The notes: generated by a model not told the origin, from the sequence alone. A stretch of DNA of 64,000 nt from Berghia stephanieae (GCA_034508935.3 CM067445.1:42940371-43004370), one strand, 5' to 3'. Shown: positions 21,476 through 36,239, numbered from the stretch's first letter. Program-made: numbers and translations.

Positions 21476-22672
21476 TAGTACTGAGTGTTAGTGAGGTGAT
21501 GTGGTGTTGGTGGTGGTTGTAGTTGTAGTAGTAATAGTGATGATGATGTGGTGGTGGTGATGATTGTAGTTGTAGTAGTAGTGGTAGTGATGATGATGTG
21601 GTGGTGGTTGTAGTAGTAGTGGTAATGGTAATGATATGGTGGTGGTGGTGGTTGTAGTAGTAGTGGTCGTGATGATGATGTGGTGGTGGTGTTTGTAGTA
21701 GTAGTGGTAATGATGCGGCTATGTGGTCTAGTAGTATGACACTCGCTTCCGGATCGGAAGGTCCTGGGTTCGAGCCTCGCGCTCGGCGCATAGTTGAGTC
21801 CTTGGAAAAGGCTCTTTACTCACATTCTCTCACCGTACTCAGGTGTAAAATGAGTACCTGGCCGTTAACAGAGTTGTCTTTGTCCGAAAAATTGTAATAT
21901 CGCCTAACAGGCGTCATGTCCCGTCCTACATGTTAAATGTTGACCAGGGACCCCTTGTAAAGCGCTTTGAGCACATTTAGTAGATATTGCACTATATAAA
22001 GCTCAATTAAAAAAAAAATATTTCAATGATGATGATATGGTGGTGGTGGTTGCAGTAGTAGTAGTGGTAGTGATGATAATGTGGTGGTGGTTGTAGTTGT
22101 AGTAGTAGTGATAGTGATGATGATGTGGTGGTGGTTGTAGTAGTAGTGGTAGTGATGATGATGTGGTTGTGGTGGTTGTAGTAGTAGTTGTAATGGTGAT
22201 GATATGGTGGTAGTGATGGTTGCAGTAGTAGTGGTAGTGATGACGATGTGGTTGTGGTGGTTGTAGTAGTAGTGGTAATGGTAATGATATGGTGGTAGTG
22301 GTGGTTGTAGTAGTAGTGGTAATGGTAATGATATGGTGGTGGTTGTAGTAGTAGTGGTCGTGATGACGATGTGGTTGTGGTGGTTGTAGTAGTAGTGGTA
22401 GTGATGCTATTGTGGTGGTGGTTGTAGTAGTAGTGGTGGTGGTGGTTGTGGTAGTAGTGGTAATGATGATGATATGGTGGTGGTGGTTGCAGTAGTAGTG
22501 GTAGTGATGACGATGTGGTTGTGGTGATTGTAGTAGTGGTAGTGATGATGATGTGCTGGTGGTGGTGTAGTAGTAGTGGTAGTGATAATGATGTGGGGCT
22601 GGTGGTTGTAGTAGTAGTGTTACAGATGATATTGTGGTGGTGGTTGTAGTAGTAGATGATGTGGTGGTTGGA
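21476..22672. repeat. GTA/GTG/ATG minisatellite split by a SINE-A
   Basis: Variable units built from GTGGTGGTGGTTGTAGTAG and TAGTGGTAGTGATGATGATG, roughly 35-60 bases each, run over 21476-21714 and 22020-22672. The long Thr/His/Tyr frames on minus are by-products. Confidence 0.9.
21715..22019 (+). repeat. SINE-A, full length, inserted in the minisatellite
   Basis: Best-preserved plus copy: A box TGGTCTAGTAG, B box GGTTCGAGCC, body, and tail AAAGCGCTTTGAGCACATTT followed by GCTCAATT and an A10 tail. AATGAT precedes the head and follows the A tail, a likely short target duplication. Confidence 0.93.
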
Positions 22673-22989
22673 AAACACATTACAGGTTATTATAATACAT
22701 GATTACACACATTCTCTAACTTCATTTTTTGACAGCTTCGTTGTGCCATAAATATACGCAACAGTTCTGAAACATTTTATTGTGGATTTTGATATTGTTT
22801 GTTGTTTTTCTTGTGTCGTTATGTTGACATAGATACCGAATGAATGGTAATTACTACATTCTCAGCCAACAACAAAATGGCGCTGAATGCTTTCATTGGT
22901 GGACACTTTTAGGCTTCGCACGTATTCTCATTCGTTTAATTCTATGGTCTCCACAAACTAATTCCTCTCCGTTTTTAATTCGCTCTACC

Positions 22990-23222
<233 letters not shown>

Positions 23223-23544
23223 CAAAACAACAAAATACCAAACACGAAACGTTTTGCGTTCAAAACCCTTTTTCAGCCATCAAGAAAAAAAAAATCAATA
23301 AAACAATAAAAACATAAATGCATTACTAAAAAAAAAAAAAATCCCGGGTTTTGAGCCCGAAACGTTCAGTGATTTTTAAAAGATGTTATATTCATTTTTG
23401 TTTATTACTTTTCAAAACGGTATATGTCATGTTTTTTTTTTTTTTTACTTTTCCAGTCCACAGCTTCTCGCTGCTTAGTATCATAATACCATTGTGATTA
23501 CTTTTTGACGCGTAACAAGCCGGTGATGTGATTTTGTTTTTTGA

Positions 23545-23985
23545 TTGTTTTTAAGGGTTTTACGGCGCTTGCAACACGTTTAGGTCATATCAGCGCCAGT
23601 AAAAAGGAAGAAAATGGGATAATAAAGACATTCTAGATGTGCAATTAAAGGACTTGAGTTAAAAGTAAGACAAACGGAAATGGTTCCAATAGGGAAAAGA
23701 TGTAGATTCCAAGAGCACACTATCAGTGTACTTGGTTTGAGATCACCTAAAAGTCTCACCCAGACAGCAACACAAGATTCCACTAACAGGAATGCACTCA
23801 AATGTTTACAAATCATATTTTTAGAATAAAAGATAATAGACCGAACAGAGAGATGATTTACAAGAAAAAAAAGTAATCTCATTCCAAGACAAATACAGAA
23901 AGCAACTGGAAAACAGATATTGGGGGATAGAAGACAGCCAGTACCTCCCTGCTCACTATGGGAGGTCGGGAACCCCGCCCAACCG
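23545..23985 (-). repeat. Repeat B copy
   Basis: Runs from TTTTTAAGGGTTTTACGGCG to CACTATGGGAGGTCGGGAAC, with an internal deletion of the CATCTCCCAAAAC block relative to other copies. Confidence 0.88.
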
Positions 23986-24277
23986 GTGATGTGACACAGG
24001 TTTAGGTTAAATGTAATCAAAATAAATGTTTTGTTGTCTGCTTGCTGAGTATTTCATTTGGCTTGAAAAGATTGAATGCAAATGACTTCATTCCGCTCTT
24101 TGCTGTTACTTCAGATTGCCAAGTGATTTAAAAAGTCACATGAAAAGTCACTCTCAAAGATTTTAAATGGCAATGGTTACTTTTGTGTGTTGGTACGTTT
24201 CATCTGGTGGACAGAAATGTTGAGTATTTTACTTTAATGCATAGCATCAGTAGAGAATCGCTTTCGCCGTTTGTTGT

Positions 24278-24480
24278 ACTATAGATAGAACGAAGTTGAC
24301 GTAACTCAGGTCTTTGTTATTGTTTTTTGCCATCCACGTTTATGAATAATTCTCACTAAACTTTATTAATCAGACGATAACCGATCAAGGTTACACATAG
24401 TTTTGTGTGTTGGTCCGTTATATTTCTGGATGGCAATGGTGTGAGCTTCTTAGCCAATATGCACATATATAAATAAGGCC
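24278..24480 (+). mobile_element. MITE-G copy
   Basis: Left end TATAGATAGAACGAAG, internal TTTGCCATCCACGTTTATGA and TTCTGGATGGCAATGGTG (themselves complementary), right end GCACATATATA. The right terminus is degraded. Confidence 0.72.
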
Positions 24481-24549
24481 TTAGATTGACCCATGAGTCA
24501 CGCAAATTCCAACAACAAATAATCAAACAAATAAACAGAATCAGAGAAG

Positions 24550-24921
24550 TACAAAACTGTTCCTCAATAGTTTATTGAAATATGATTCATTTTCTGCAAC
24601 GGAATACAAGCAGATGTTCGATCACAAGTAAATACAATAAAAAAAAAAATAACACGAAACAAAAATAACAACAATTGTTTTGGTCGTTTCTGTAGTTGAT
24701 GACGTCATTTCTGGGCTGGTACACCATACGGCCTGGGCCCGGAGCAGGTATACTTGAAACTTTCCATCTTCCCATCTTGACACCAATTATCTATGCACAT
24801 GCTTGAAACGTGGTCGGCATTGGAGGAAATGAACTGTAGATGATTGTACCATTTTCCATGAATCCTAATGGGGTGATATTGGAGATGGGATAATCTTTAA
24901 TCGAAGTATAAGTTTTAGTCT
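24550..24921 (-). CDS. Terminal exon of an unrecognised gene with poly(A) signal
   Basis: On minus, GTTTTTCCAG is followed by an open frame TKTYTSIKDYPISNITPLGF then MENGTIIYSSFPPMPTTFQ and ACA, with TAG at about 24796-24798. AATAAA lies at 24567-24572, about 225 bases beyond the stop, so acceptor, stop, 3' UTR and poly(A) signal form a coherent last exon. A competing frame from a second acceptor (ATCTACAG, near 24857) reads SMCIDNWCQDGKMESFKY and ends GVPAQK with TGA near 24692, so the true frame is undecided. No domain recognised; upstream exons must lie to the right. Its relation to the Cys-rich gene at 28592-32422 is possible but phases do not clearly fit. Confidence 0.42.
24567..24572 (-). 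promoter_or_regulatory. Poly(A) signal AATAAA
   Basis: Perfect hexamer on minus in TTTCAATAAACTATTGAGG, placed downstream of the terminal exon. Confidence 0.5.
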
Positions 24922-25187
24922 GGAAAAACATTAAAAACTGCTTAAATATAACACCGTCTCTGTCCCTCAGGGATATGCATAGAAACCATCAGCTTATTTA
25001 TTTGTCTAACGTTGATAGAATAACAATGGCAACCGCGGTCAAGGCAGAAAAGTGGCCGTCTGATACGTTCAAGGTCGTACCACGGTTGGTAACTCATTCG
25101 AAATTCCAAATGCAAAAGTTCAAGAATACTACATTATCATTCTTCTCAAAATATCAAAATGTATCCAAACCCAATGTTTACTTAATT

Positions 25188-25262
25188 GCAGGTCTGATAA
25201 CCCAAATTGTTATGGGTCCATTGTTGTAATGGGAATACTTTTAACCCAACGAAAATGTATTG
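25188..25262. mobile_element. MITE-D left half
   Basis: GCAGGTCTGATAACCCAAAT and GGGTCCATTGTTGTAATGGG match the left arm of MITE-D; the right arm is absent and MITE-F begins shortly after. Confidence 0.6.
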
Positions 25263-25277
25263 TACATCACAAAAATG

Positions 25278-25528
25278 TTAACTCTTTCCTTACCAAAATT
25301 TTAAAAAACCCCCAAAATGTCCCTAAAATTGATTTATTAAAACACAAAGCTTATAGCGTGCTAAACATACCTTTGTTCTACAAAACAACAATAATTAAAG
25401 TTCTTTAAAACTATACAAAGATTTTTTCTTCGAATTTTGTGATGTACATAAAAATTATGTGTAAGAAAAATGTTCACTGTATCGTAACGATTGTGACGAT
25501 TTTGCTGTAGTGGTAAGGAGAGGGTTAA
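25278..25528. mobile_element. MITE-F, piggyBac-like, TTAA-flanked
   Basis: TTAA at both borders encloses ends CTCTTTCCTTACCA and TGGTAAGGAGAGGG (inverted). Length is about 240 bp with no coding. TTAA target and C-rich CCCTYTCC ends fit a non-autonomous piggyBac derivative. Two more copies: 34278-34517 and 46804-47091. Confidence 0.72.
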
Positions 25529-25539
25529 ATCAAACCCAT

Positions 25540-26060
25540 AAAAAAACACTCATTGTTTACACAAATCAGGGCGCACTTTGGCCACGTGTTATTACTAAAA
25601 CCAGCGTATCCGAAAAAGGTCTATTGAAGGTATGAACGTGGCGTCTCTCAATTCTTTACTGTCGTTTTATTTTAATTTTTCGAATCAAAAATATAACCAC
25701 TGTCATGATCCTGTAACCAGTTATTTTAATGAATCCCATATCAAGCCAGTAGTGACTGGGTTTTTTATATCTCGCGGAAAATTACTTGCGATTGATTAGC
25801 ATTCTATCCAAAGGGTAGAACATAATTGCGCCAGTTCGTTTAACTGGCATTAACTCCTGTTCCGTGCGCATTATGGGGTAGAAGACCACCCCCCACACGC
25901 ACACATAAACACGCACATATATAGAGGTACATCTTATTGTCTGTGTCTATTTGACACGTCCTTGAAATTTAATACTCTGTGATTTTAATTTCACTGCCAT
26001 TCTAAAAATGGAACACATATTGACGTCACTCTGCTCCTTGTTATTGCTTCCAGACAGCCG
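25540..26060. other. No gene seen
   Basis: Unique-looking; a short GGCATT..ACTGGC stretch near 25840 is locally palindromic. Confidence 0.35.

Positions 26061-26062
<2 letters not shown>

Positions 26063-26145
<83 letters not shown>
26063..26145. repeat. (ATT)n microsatellite
   Basis: About 27 TTA triplets with one slip. Confidence 0.96.
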
Positions 26146-26408
26146 TCTTCCTTTCTACTAGCCCTAAAATGGAGTTCTTAGAAGAATGTAGAGTCATCTT
26201 CCTTAACATTTATATCTATTTTTCCTAGTCCGTTAGAATTTTTGTGATTATCAAAACCGATGAGTTTTCCAAGGAGATCAGAGTTTTAGTATTATTTGCC
26301 CAAGTAAGGTTCTATTTGGTCACTTTTCACATCGATCACTGGCCTCGAGCACGGCTATGTCTCAGAAAAAAAAAAAATAAAATTGTGCGAGTAAAAGTAG
26401 CTACAAAG

Positions 26409-26414
<6 letters not shown>

Positions 26415-26481
<67 letters not shown>
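26415..26481. repeat. (CT)n microsatellite
   Basis: CT repeats with a single CC slip near 26441. Confidence 0.96.
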
Positions 26482-26483
<2 letters not shown>

Positions 26484-26499
26484 GCTCTCTTAAACATAT

Positions 26500-27440
26500 T
26501 CAAGACCCTATAACTATAACTATAAAGTTGTTCCCTTTTTTTTCGTTGGTTTTTGTTTTGTTTTTCTTCGGAGTCATATTTTTACGTACAAGAAATTCGC
26601 AAGGCAATAAATGTTGACATCGCACTGTGTTCTAAATTAAAATAATAATCCTAAAAGTGAGTAAAAGTAAATAAATAATAAATGTTAAAAGTCATGGTAA
26701 GAATCTCGTCAATGTTTGATAAATCGGTTTCGAGAATTGAGATCTATTTCAGGCGCCCGGTTTCGAACAACTCTTAATCAAGATTTTCCGAGAGTAAATA
26801 AAAAGCTGTAAATGATATTATTAAGCCGTTGAATTTACTTAAATTATGCCTGTCCATTTCTGATGACACCTATAATAAGTTCAGTATCAATGTCGTCAGT
26901 ATCGGTTAAGGTAAGTATAGACGATATTTGGTCCTTTTAAAATATTTTTATATCCGGTGGACTGAATACACAGCTGTTTTCAGTCAACTGGTGGTGCTGT
27001 TTTCAGTCAACTTGTGGACTCAAAACACAGTTCCAACAAAAATTAAAAAAAAAAAAAAATCATCAATAGAATAGACAAAGTATTATAAAAGAATCGTAAC
27101 AAGAAATATTTTATAACATATTTTCCTCTATTTTTTTAATTAAAAAAATAACGAAAATATACGAAAAACAAAAACAAAACAAAAGCAAACAAACCCCCCC
27201 CCCCCCCCCCCCCCCCAAAGAAATAGAATGGACAACATAAAATAAAAAAAAAAGAATCTCATGGTGGCTTGAAACAACGGCATCTAACACGTTAGAAATC
27301 AAACTTATTTAAGTGACCAAGTGTTACTGATTGTCATCGGATAAGTTGGCCTGGGATTTTAATTGTTTTGTTTTTTTAAATGGAATGCTCTAGGAAGTGA
27401 CGAATAAGTGCGAAGAGGTCTTTGTCTGCACTGACGAACA
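26500..27440. other. No gene seen; contains a C homopolymer
   Basis: AT-rich. A duplicated TGTTTTCAGTCAACT occurs at 26970-27010 and an uninterrupted run of about 24 C lies at 27195-27217 between A-rich tracts. Confidence 0.5.
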
Positions 27441-27444
27441 GGCC

Positions 27445-27979
27445 TGATGTTTTTAAGGGTTTTACGGCGCTTGCAACACATTTAGGTTATATCAGCGCCA
27501 GTAAAAAGGAAGAAAATGGGATAGCAAAAAGTTATAGAATTACAATTAAAGTACCCAAGAAAAAGTAAGACATAGGGGAACTGGTAACAAATAGGGATCA
27601 GATGTAGATTCCAAGAGCATACCACCCATGCACTTAGTTTGAGATCCCCTATAAGTTATAAGTCTCATCCGGAAACAAGCACAAAATCCAACAAAGAGGA
27701 ATACACTCAAATGCTTACATTATACATTGAAAATAACAAATATAATAATACATAACAGAGAGATGATTTACAAGGAAAAAAAATATCATCTCCCAAAACA
27801 ATAACTATGCATTTGACAGTTTCCCTCCCAGCTAGGACTCCGGCCAGGGCCAGGACAAAACCAAATAATCTCATTCCAAGACAAAGACAGAAAGCATGTT
27901 GGAAAACATTTATAAGGGGATAGAAGACTCAGAATGTACCCCCCTGCCCACTATGGGAGGTCAGGAACCCCACCCAGGA
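27445..27979 (-). repeat. Repeat B, full length
   Basis: Complete from TTTTTAAGGGTTTTACGGCG to GGTCAGGAACCCCACCCAGG, about 535 bp. Confidence 0.92.
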
Positions 27980-28004
27980 AGAGAGGTTGTCTGTGGGTGG
28001 TGGC

Positions 28005-28100
28005 ACCTGTTGTTCAATACTGACCAATAGACCAGGACCTATTGGTCAGTACTGACCCGCAGGTGCTATAGCCTGGGGTCAGTACTGACCAATAGCCCTA
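28005..28100. repeat. Local inverted repeats built on GGTCAGTACTGACC
   Basis: The palindrome-like unit TTGGTCAGTACTGACC occurs with AATACTGACCAATAG and GGGGTCAGTACTGACC within 95 bases, so several alternative hairpins can form. Function unknown. Confidence 0.55.
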
Positions 28101-28183
28101 GCCATATATTTATCAGTAGTAGGATGCATGGGCCGATTCTTAGGAAAGCGGGACATTTATAAAAGAGCGATGATAGATGATCT

Positions 28184-28436
28184 ATACAGGGAATGAGAAT
28201 AGCGGAAGAGTATCGTCCCTTGATTGGACGTCACCTTAGAGAGAGAACGTCAATTTGGTTTTGAAGTGTCTCAAGCCGCTTTCACCGGAAGCGAGGGCGA
28301 GAGACGCATGCGCACAACCAACATGACGTTCTCTCTCTAATAACTTTTCCGCCGATGACGTCACAGACTATGGGTGACGTCCAATCAAGGGACGCTACTC
28401 TTCCGCTAATCTCATTCCCTATTGAGGACCAGCACA
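28184..28436. mobile_element. MITE-H with about 50-bp terminal inverted repeats
   Basis: Left arm AGGGAATGAGAATAGCGGAA...TTGATTGGACGTCACC and right arm complement AGGGAATGAGATTAGCGGAA...TTGATTGGACGTCACC pair over about 50 bases with two mismatches. The interior carries GATGACGTCAC, a CRE/ATF-like site. No coding and no clear target duplication. Confidence 0.75.
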
Positions 28437-28591
28437 TTGCACTTCGACTAGAAAATAAGATACCATCATTCTGAAACCAGGTAATTATACAAGATCCAGT
28501 CCTCCGTAAGAGTGGTTTTACACTTCCAATAAAATAGGAACTAGTTTAATGACATCACACTTTTCTTCCCTATTAGCAAAGAGTTACCCAC

Positions 28592-32422
<3,831 letters not shown>

Positions 32423-32602
32423 GACGTCGACGGGAACACTGGGTGGGTGTCCAAATACGAATGGTGAAAGTTGAAGTTGAAGTGATGTGTTGTTTTCACA
32501 CCAGATGAAGCATACGCTGTGAAGCAAAATGGAGATGGATGAAGAACATGAGTTGCTGGTAAGTCGCTTGTAGAAATGGTGAGATTTGTTTCTGGTGCCT
32601 GG

Positions 32603-32610
32603 CTTTTATA
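32603..32610 (-). promoter_or_regulatory. TATA box of the WAP-like gene
   Basis: TATAAAAG in GACTATAAAAGCCAGGC on minus. The expected start about 30 bases downstream (near 32575) gives a 5' UTR of about 155 bases with no upstream ATG in the same frame seen. Confidence 0.6.
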
Positions 32611-32639
32611 GTCACCAACCATCTGCTCTCACTAATTGC

Positions 32640-32945
32640 GAAATATCATGGTAATTTTTCCCGATTATCCAATTACAACCGGCTATTAGGGTAACTCATT
32701 TCGTCGAAATTTATTGTACGATGAAGAAGCATTGAACGAAAATGATGATGAAAGACTAAAAAAGTAACAAAACAATACGTACGCGTGATAAATGGACATC
32801 TCGAGCCCAAGCCCTTCCCCAGCTTACGATAAAATCAATGATAAAATCGGTATCTTTTGGGTACCACCAAGCGAAAGTTACACCGTTGCGTCAGACTGTC
32901 TCTAGTCTCTTGCTACCATTGTTACTATAGAATCAAAGTATTTTT
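32640..32945. other. Upstream flank of the WAP-like gene, nothing further seen
   Basis: Unique-looking sequence; GATAAAATCAATGATAAAATC near 32830 is a small direct repeat. Confidence 0.35.
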
Positions 32946-32947
32946 GT

Positions 32948-33150
32948 GTAATCAGTTGTTACTTGTTGTTATCCGTTGTTATTTGTTTTTATCAGTTATT
33001 TGTTGTTATCAGTTTTTATGTGTTGTTATCAGCTGTTATTTGTTATTATCGGTTGTTATTTGTTGTTATCAGTTGTTATTTGTTGTCATCAGTTGTTATT
33101 TGTTGTCATCAGTTGTTTTTTTGTTATCAGTTGTTATATGTTGTTATCTC
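32948..33150. repeat. About 20-bp minisatellite, TTGTTATCAGTTGTTATTTG unit
   Basis: About ten imperfect copies with TATC/CATC variation. Frames across it give repeated CYQLL or VVISCY strings, an artefact. Confidence 0.9.
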
Positions 33151-33458
33151 GACAAAGATAAAACCGCAGAAGGACTACTTAGAAAAACAAACAACAAAAC
33201 AACGTTTCATCACTGCGAGGCAGAGCACTTGAGTGTTATGAAGAGTGTCACATAAATAACGATAGAAATTGGAATAGAAGCTTCGATTTAATCAACAAAG
33301 ATAGATAATGTGGACGTCTCAGGTTTCCCCTTTATCAAGAAAACGCGATGAATGAAACTCTGAAGACGAATTTGAGATGTGAAGAATGGCCTTGTATTTC
33401 AACAACGCTATTCTCACATTTCTTATTCCTCGTAAGCATTTCATTCATCGTGTTTTGT

Positions 33459-33668
33459 TTGGCTATGTGGTCTTGTGGAATAACACTCGCTTTCGGATCG
33501 GAAGGCCCTGGGTTCGAGCCTCACTCGGCGCATAACTGAGTCTCTTTACTCACAGTCACTCACCGTACTCAGGTTTAAAATGAGTACCTGGCCGTCAACA
33601 GCGTTGTCTCTGTCGAAAAAAAAATGTAATATCGCCTAACAGGCGTCACATCTCATTCTACATGTTAC
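33459..33668 (+). repeat. SINE-A, 3' truncated
   Basis: Head with A box TGGTCTTGTGG and B box GGTTCGAGCC to CTCATTCTACATGTTA, where the tail is replaced by LINE coding sequence. Confidence 0.85.
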
Positions 33669-33788
33669 GTCAATGAGTGACGGCGTGATGGGAATAAGCT
33701 GGCAGGGAGCAACAAAAGCAATCCAGAACAGAGTGCGCTGGAGAGGAGTCGTTGACGGCATATGCTCTTCCAAAGAACCAAGGACTTA
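33668..33788 (+). pseudogene. LINE C-terminal fragment joined to a SINE-A
   Basis: Frame GISWQGATKAIQNRVRWRG then VVDGICSSKEPRT and stop. W-x-x-A-x-x-x-x-x-x-R-x-x-W-R-x-x-V-x-x-x-C is the usual end of many LINE proteins. The junction with the SINE body lacks the SINE tail. Confidence 0.55.
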
Positions 33789-33999
33789 AATCTATACCAA
33801 GTCATTTTCGTTCCATCTATAGTTTAAAAAAAATTCTTCGACCATCAAGCAGCAACATTTCCATTGTAAGGTTTCACATAACGATAATAAGGAACAATTA
33901 GAGTAAGCATTGGTGACTCAACCTCCCAGTCTGGTGTGGTGTTTATGTCGGGATGATTTAGACGCCGAAAATTGGGTTGAATGTCAACAAGATCCAGGG

Positions 34000-34180
34000 G
34001 AATCCGCTAGTTCAGTTGGTAGAGCATTCGCTTCACAATTAAAGGGACCGAGATCGATCCCGGGTGCAGTCGATATTTTTTCTGACCCCCCTGTCCACCC
34101 AGCGGTGATTGGACAGCTGGGTCTGTTAGATCTGGCGGAAAGTACTTTGCGATAGACAAGCGTCCTATCCAGAGATTTCA
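34000..34180 (+). repeat. SINE-I copy
   Basis: tRNA-like head CTAGTTCAGTTGGTAGAGCA (A box) and GAGATCGATCCCGGGTGCAG (B box), body with TGATTGGACAGCTGGGTCTG and TCTGGCGGAAAGTAC. Head resembles tRNAs with a TAGCTCAGTTGG D-arm. Confidence 0.82.
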
Positions 34181-34189
34181 TTGAAGACC

Positions 34190-34277
34190 TTGAGAGGTCT
34201 CTGGTTTGAGAGTTTTTGCCAAGATGAGGGTCATTTAAATCGATCAATATTTGAAGGACGTATTTTCTGGCCAAATA
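34190..34277 (+). mobile_element. MITE-E right-half fragment
   Basis: GTTTGAGAGTTTTTGCCAAG, GGTCATTTAAATCGATC and TTTTCTGGCCA match the right arm of MITE-E; MITE-F follows at once. Confidence 0.6.
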
Positions 34278-34517
34278 TTGAACCCTCTCCTTACCACCTG
34301 CATCAAAATCGTCACATTTGTTACGACACAATACACTTTTTTCTTATTCAGATTTATTTTGCACATCACAAACTTTGAAGAGTGATCTTTGTTTAATAAA
34401 AAGAAAATAAATTTCTTTTGTAGAAAGCTTGTTTGAGCTTTAAAAAATCAATTTTTCTGCTGGGTAAGCCTGCCATTTTGGGAAAATACTGAAAAGGATC
34501 GGTAAGGAGAGAGTTAA
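34278..34517. mobile_element. MITE-F copy
   Basis: CCCTCTCCTTACCAC at the left and GGTAAGGAGAGAGTTAA at the right; left border reads TTGA, right TTAA. Sub-terminal ATCGTCACATTTGTTACGA resembles the other two copies. Confidence 0.7.
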
Positions 34518-34607
34518 ATACTTGTTTTTTCCAGATTATAGCAGTTCTCCAGTTAATAGATTAATTGCATTTTATATCCCTAAATAATACGCATGGCTTC
34601 CGCATGT

Positions 34608-34835
34608 CTCTATGAGGCAGCGAGGCTAAACGGTATGGTCTTTGCTTCGTACCTGAAAGGTACGGAGTTCGGTTCCCCGACGTGCTATGTGGCCTTGAAC
34701 AAGTCATCTCGCCCTAGCACACTTTGTGACACTGCACTCCGGCTGACGCTTAGGTTAGTTCAGTCTTCCCTTAGAATAGACCGCAAAGACACATTTCCCC
34801 CTTGGGAATGAATAAAAGGAATACAATTTATTTTA
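34608..34835 (+). repeat. SINE-C, full length
   Basis: Head CTAAACGGTATGGTCTTTGC, B-box region GAGTTCGGTTCC, body ACACTGCACTCCGGCTGACG, tail GAATGAATAAAAGGAATACA. Confidence 0.85.
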
Positions 34836-34849
34836 CCAACAAATAACTT

Positions 34850-34990
34850 ATTTGTATCTTTACAAGTACCATGGAATGGGCTGACTCTAAGACCAACCCT
34901 CAAATGTGCCCCCAAATGATTAAACACATATGGTAAACTGTATGTTATTCTAGAGTCGCTTTTCGGAGTCGCCTCCATTCCGACATCGTA
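34850..34990. repeat. Repeat J, one of two copies
   Basis: Block ACCATGGAATGGGCTGACTC, CAAATGTGCCCCCAAATGAT recurs at 59195-59330 with the same order. No structure or coding recognised. Confidence 0.5.
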
Positions 34991-35018
34991 CCGTAATGGA
35001 TCACATTTTCAAACAGCG

Positions 35019-35805
35019 AGCTTTTTCATAGCGCAATATCCACCGATTATGGATAGAGGGCACAAAAGGTTCAACAGCAATATCCACCGTTTGTGGATAG
35101 AGGGTACAAAAGGTTCAACAGCAATATCCACCGATTATGGATAGAGGGTACACATGGTTCAACAGCAATATCCACAGATTATGGATAGAGGGTACACATG
35201 GTTCAACAGCAATATCCACAGATTAGGGATATAGGGTACAAAAGGTTCAACAGCAATATCCACCGATTGTGGATAGAGGGTACAAAAGGTTCAACAACAA
35301 TATTCACCGATTGTGGATAGAGGGTACAAAAGGTTCAACAACAATATCCACCGATTGTGGATAGAGGGTACAAAAGGTTCAACAACAATATTCACCGATT
35401 TTGGATAGAGGGTACAAAAGGTTCAACAGCAATATCCACCGATTGTGGATAGAGGGTACAAAAGGTTCAACAGCAATATTCACCGATTGTGGATAGAGGG
35501 TACAAAAGGTTCAACAGCAATATTCACCGTTTGTGGATAGAGGGTACAAAAGGTTCAACAGCAATATTCACCGATTGTGGATAGAGGGTACAAAAGGTTC
35601 AACAGCAATATTCACCGTTTGTGGATAGAGGGTACAAAAGGTTCAACAACAATAGTTACCACGCCTTTAGGACGATTATTATGTAAGGCGTTATTACTTA
35701 TTTTTCGACAGGGACGATGTGGTCACTGGCCAGGTCTTTATTTGACAAAAGACTGATGAGAAACTTTGAATAAAGAGTCTTTCCCAAGGACTCAATTTTG
35801 TGCTA
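35019..35805 (-). repeat. Old SINE-A containing an expanded minisatellite
   Basis: Left border GAGCTTTTTCATAGCGCAAT and CCAC is the SINE-A tail; right of the array, TATTACTTATTTTTCGACAG, CTGGCCAGGTC and GAGTCTTTCCCAAGGACTC are the SINE-A body in correct order. The segment between is a 44-bp tandem array whose unit resembles the SINE tail stretch containing ATATCCAC and AGGTTCAACAGCAA. Confidence 0.75.
35036..35652. repeat. 44-bp minisatellite, 14 units
   Basis: Unit CAACAGCAATATCCACCGAT plus TGTGGATAGAGGGTACAAAAGGTT read across; 14 copies with few variants (ATTC/ATCC, GATT/GTTT, AGC/AAC), variants grouped along the array as expected for unequal exchange. Confidence 0.93.
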
Positions 35806-35935
35806 CCACCATTACCACCACTACTACTCCTACTAATACTACCACCACTACTACGACTATTACCATCACTACTACGACTACTACTACTACTACGACGACT
35901 ACTACTGCCAATACTACTACAACCACCAGAACCAC
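35805..35935. repeat. (TAC)n/(CCA)n interrupted microsatellite
   Basis: Mixed ACT, ACC and ACG triplets, more decayed than the later (TAC)n tracts. Confidence 0.85.
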
Positions 35936-36239
35936 CACCACATAGGCTCCTACCCCCTACAACGCTAAAGAGAAATCACAAGATTGAAAAAGAGGAATCT
36001 TAAGGCAAAAAGCAGAATCAACTTACCGATATCACCGATGTTGATTTTTGGTCATCAATCATCCAAAATAGGCAATACATATAAAAACAATGTTGATTAA
36101 TGTCCAATAAGTCCGAGAAAATTTGAAGAAAAAAAAACACACACAAAAAACAAACACTGATTTAACAACATCCAAATTATTTACACTATTTTACACAGAA
36201 CCAATCGATGAAACTACTGATGCTTAAGGCTCTTAGAGT

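Noticed and set aside
22003-22680. Two 220-residue Thr/His-rich frames on minus
   Set aside because: Both are readings of the same GTA/GTG minisatellite in overlapping frames.
32857-33255. 132-residue Cys/Tyr/Leu-rich frame resembling a membrane protein
   Set aside because: It is the 20-bp TTGTTATCAG minisatellite read in frame; the periodicity follows the DNA repeat.
35036-35652. CRISPR-like array (44-bp regular repeats)
   Set aside because: There are no unique spacers; units are contiguous, in eukaryotic DNA and derived from a SINE.
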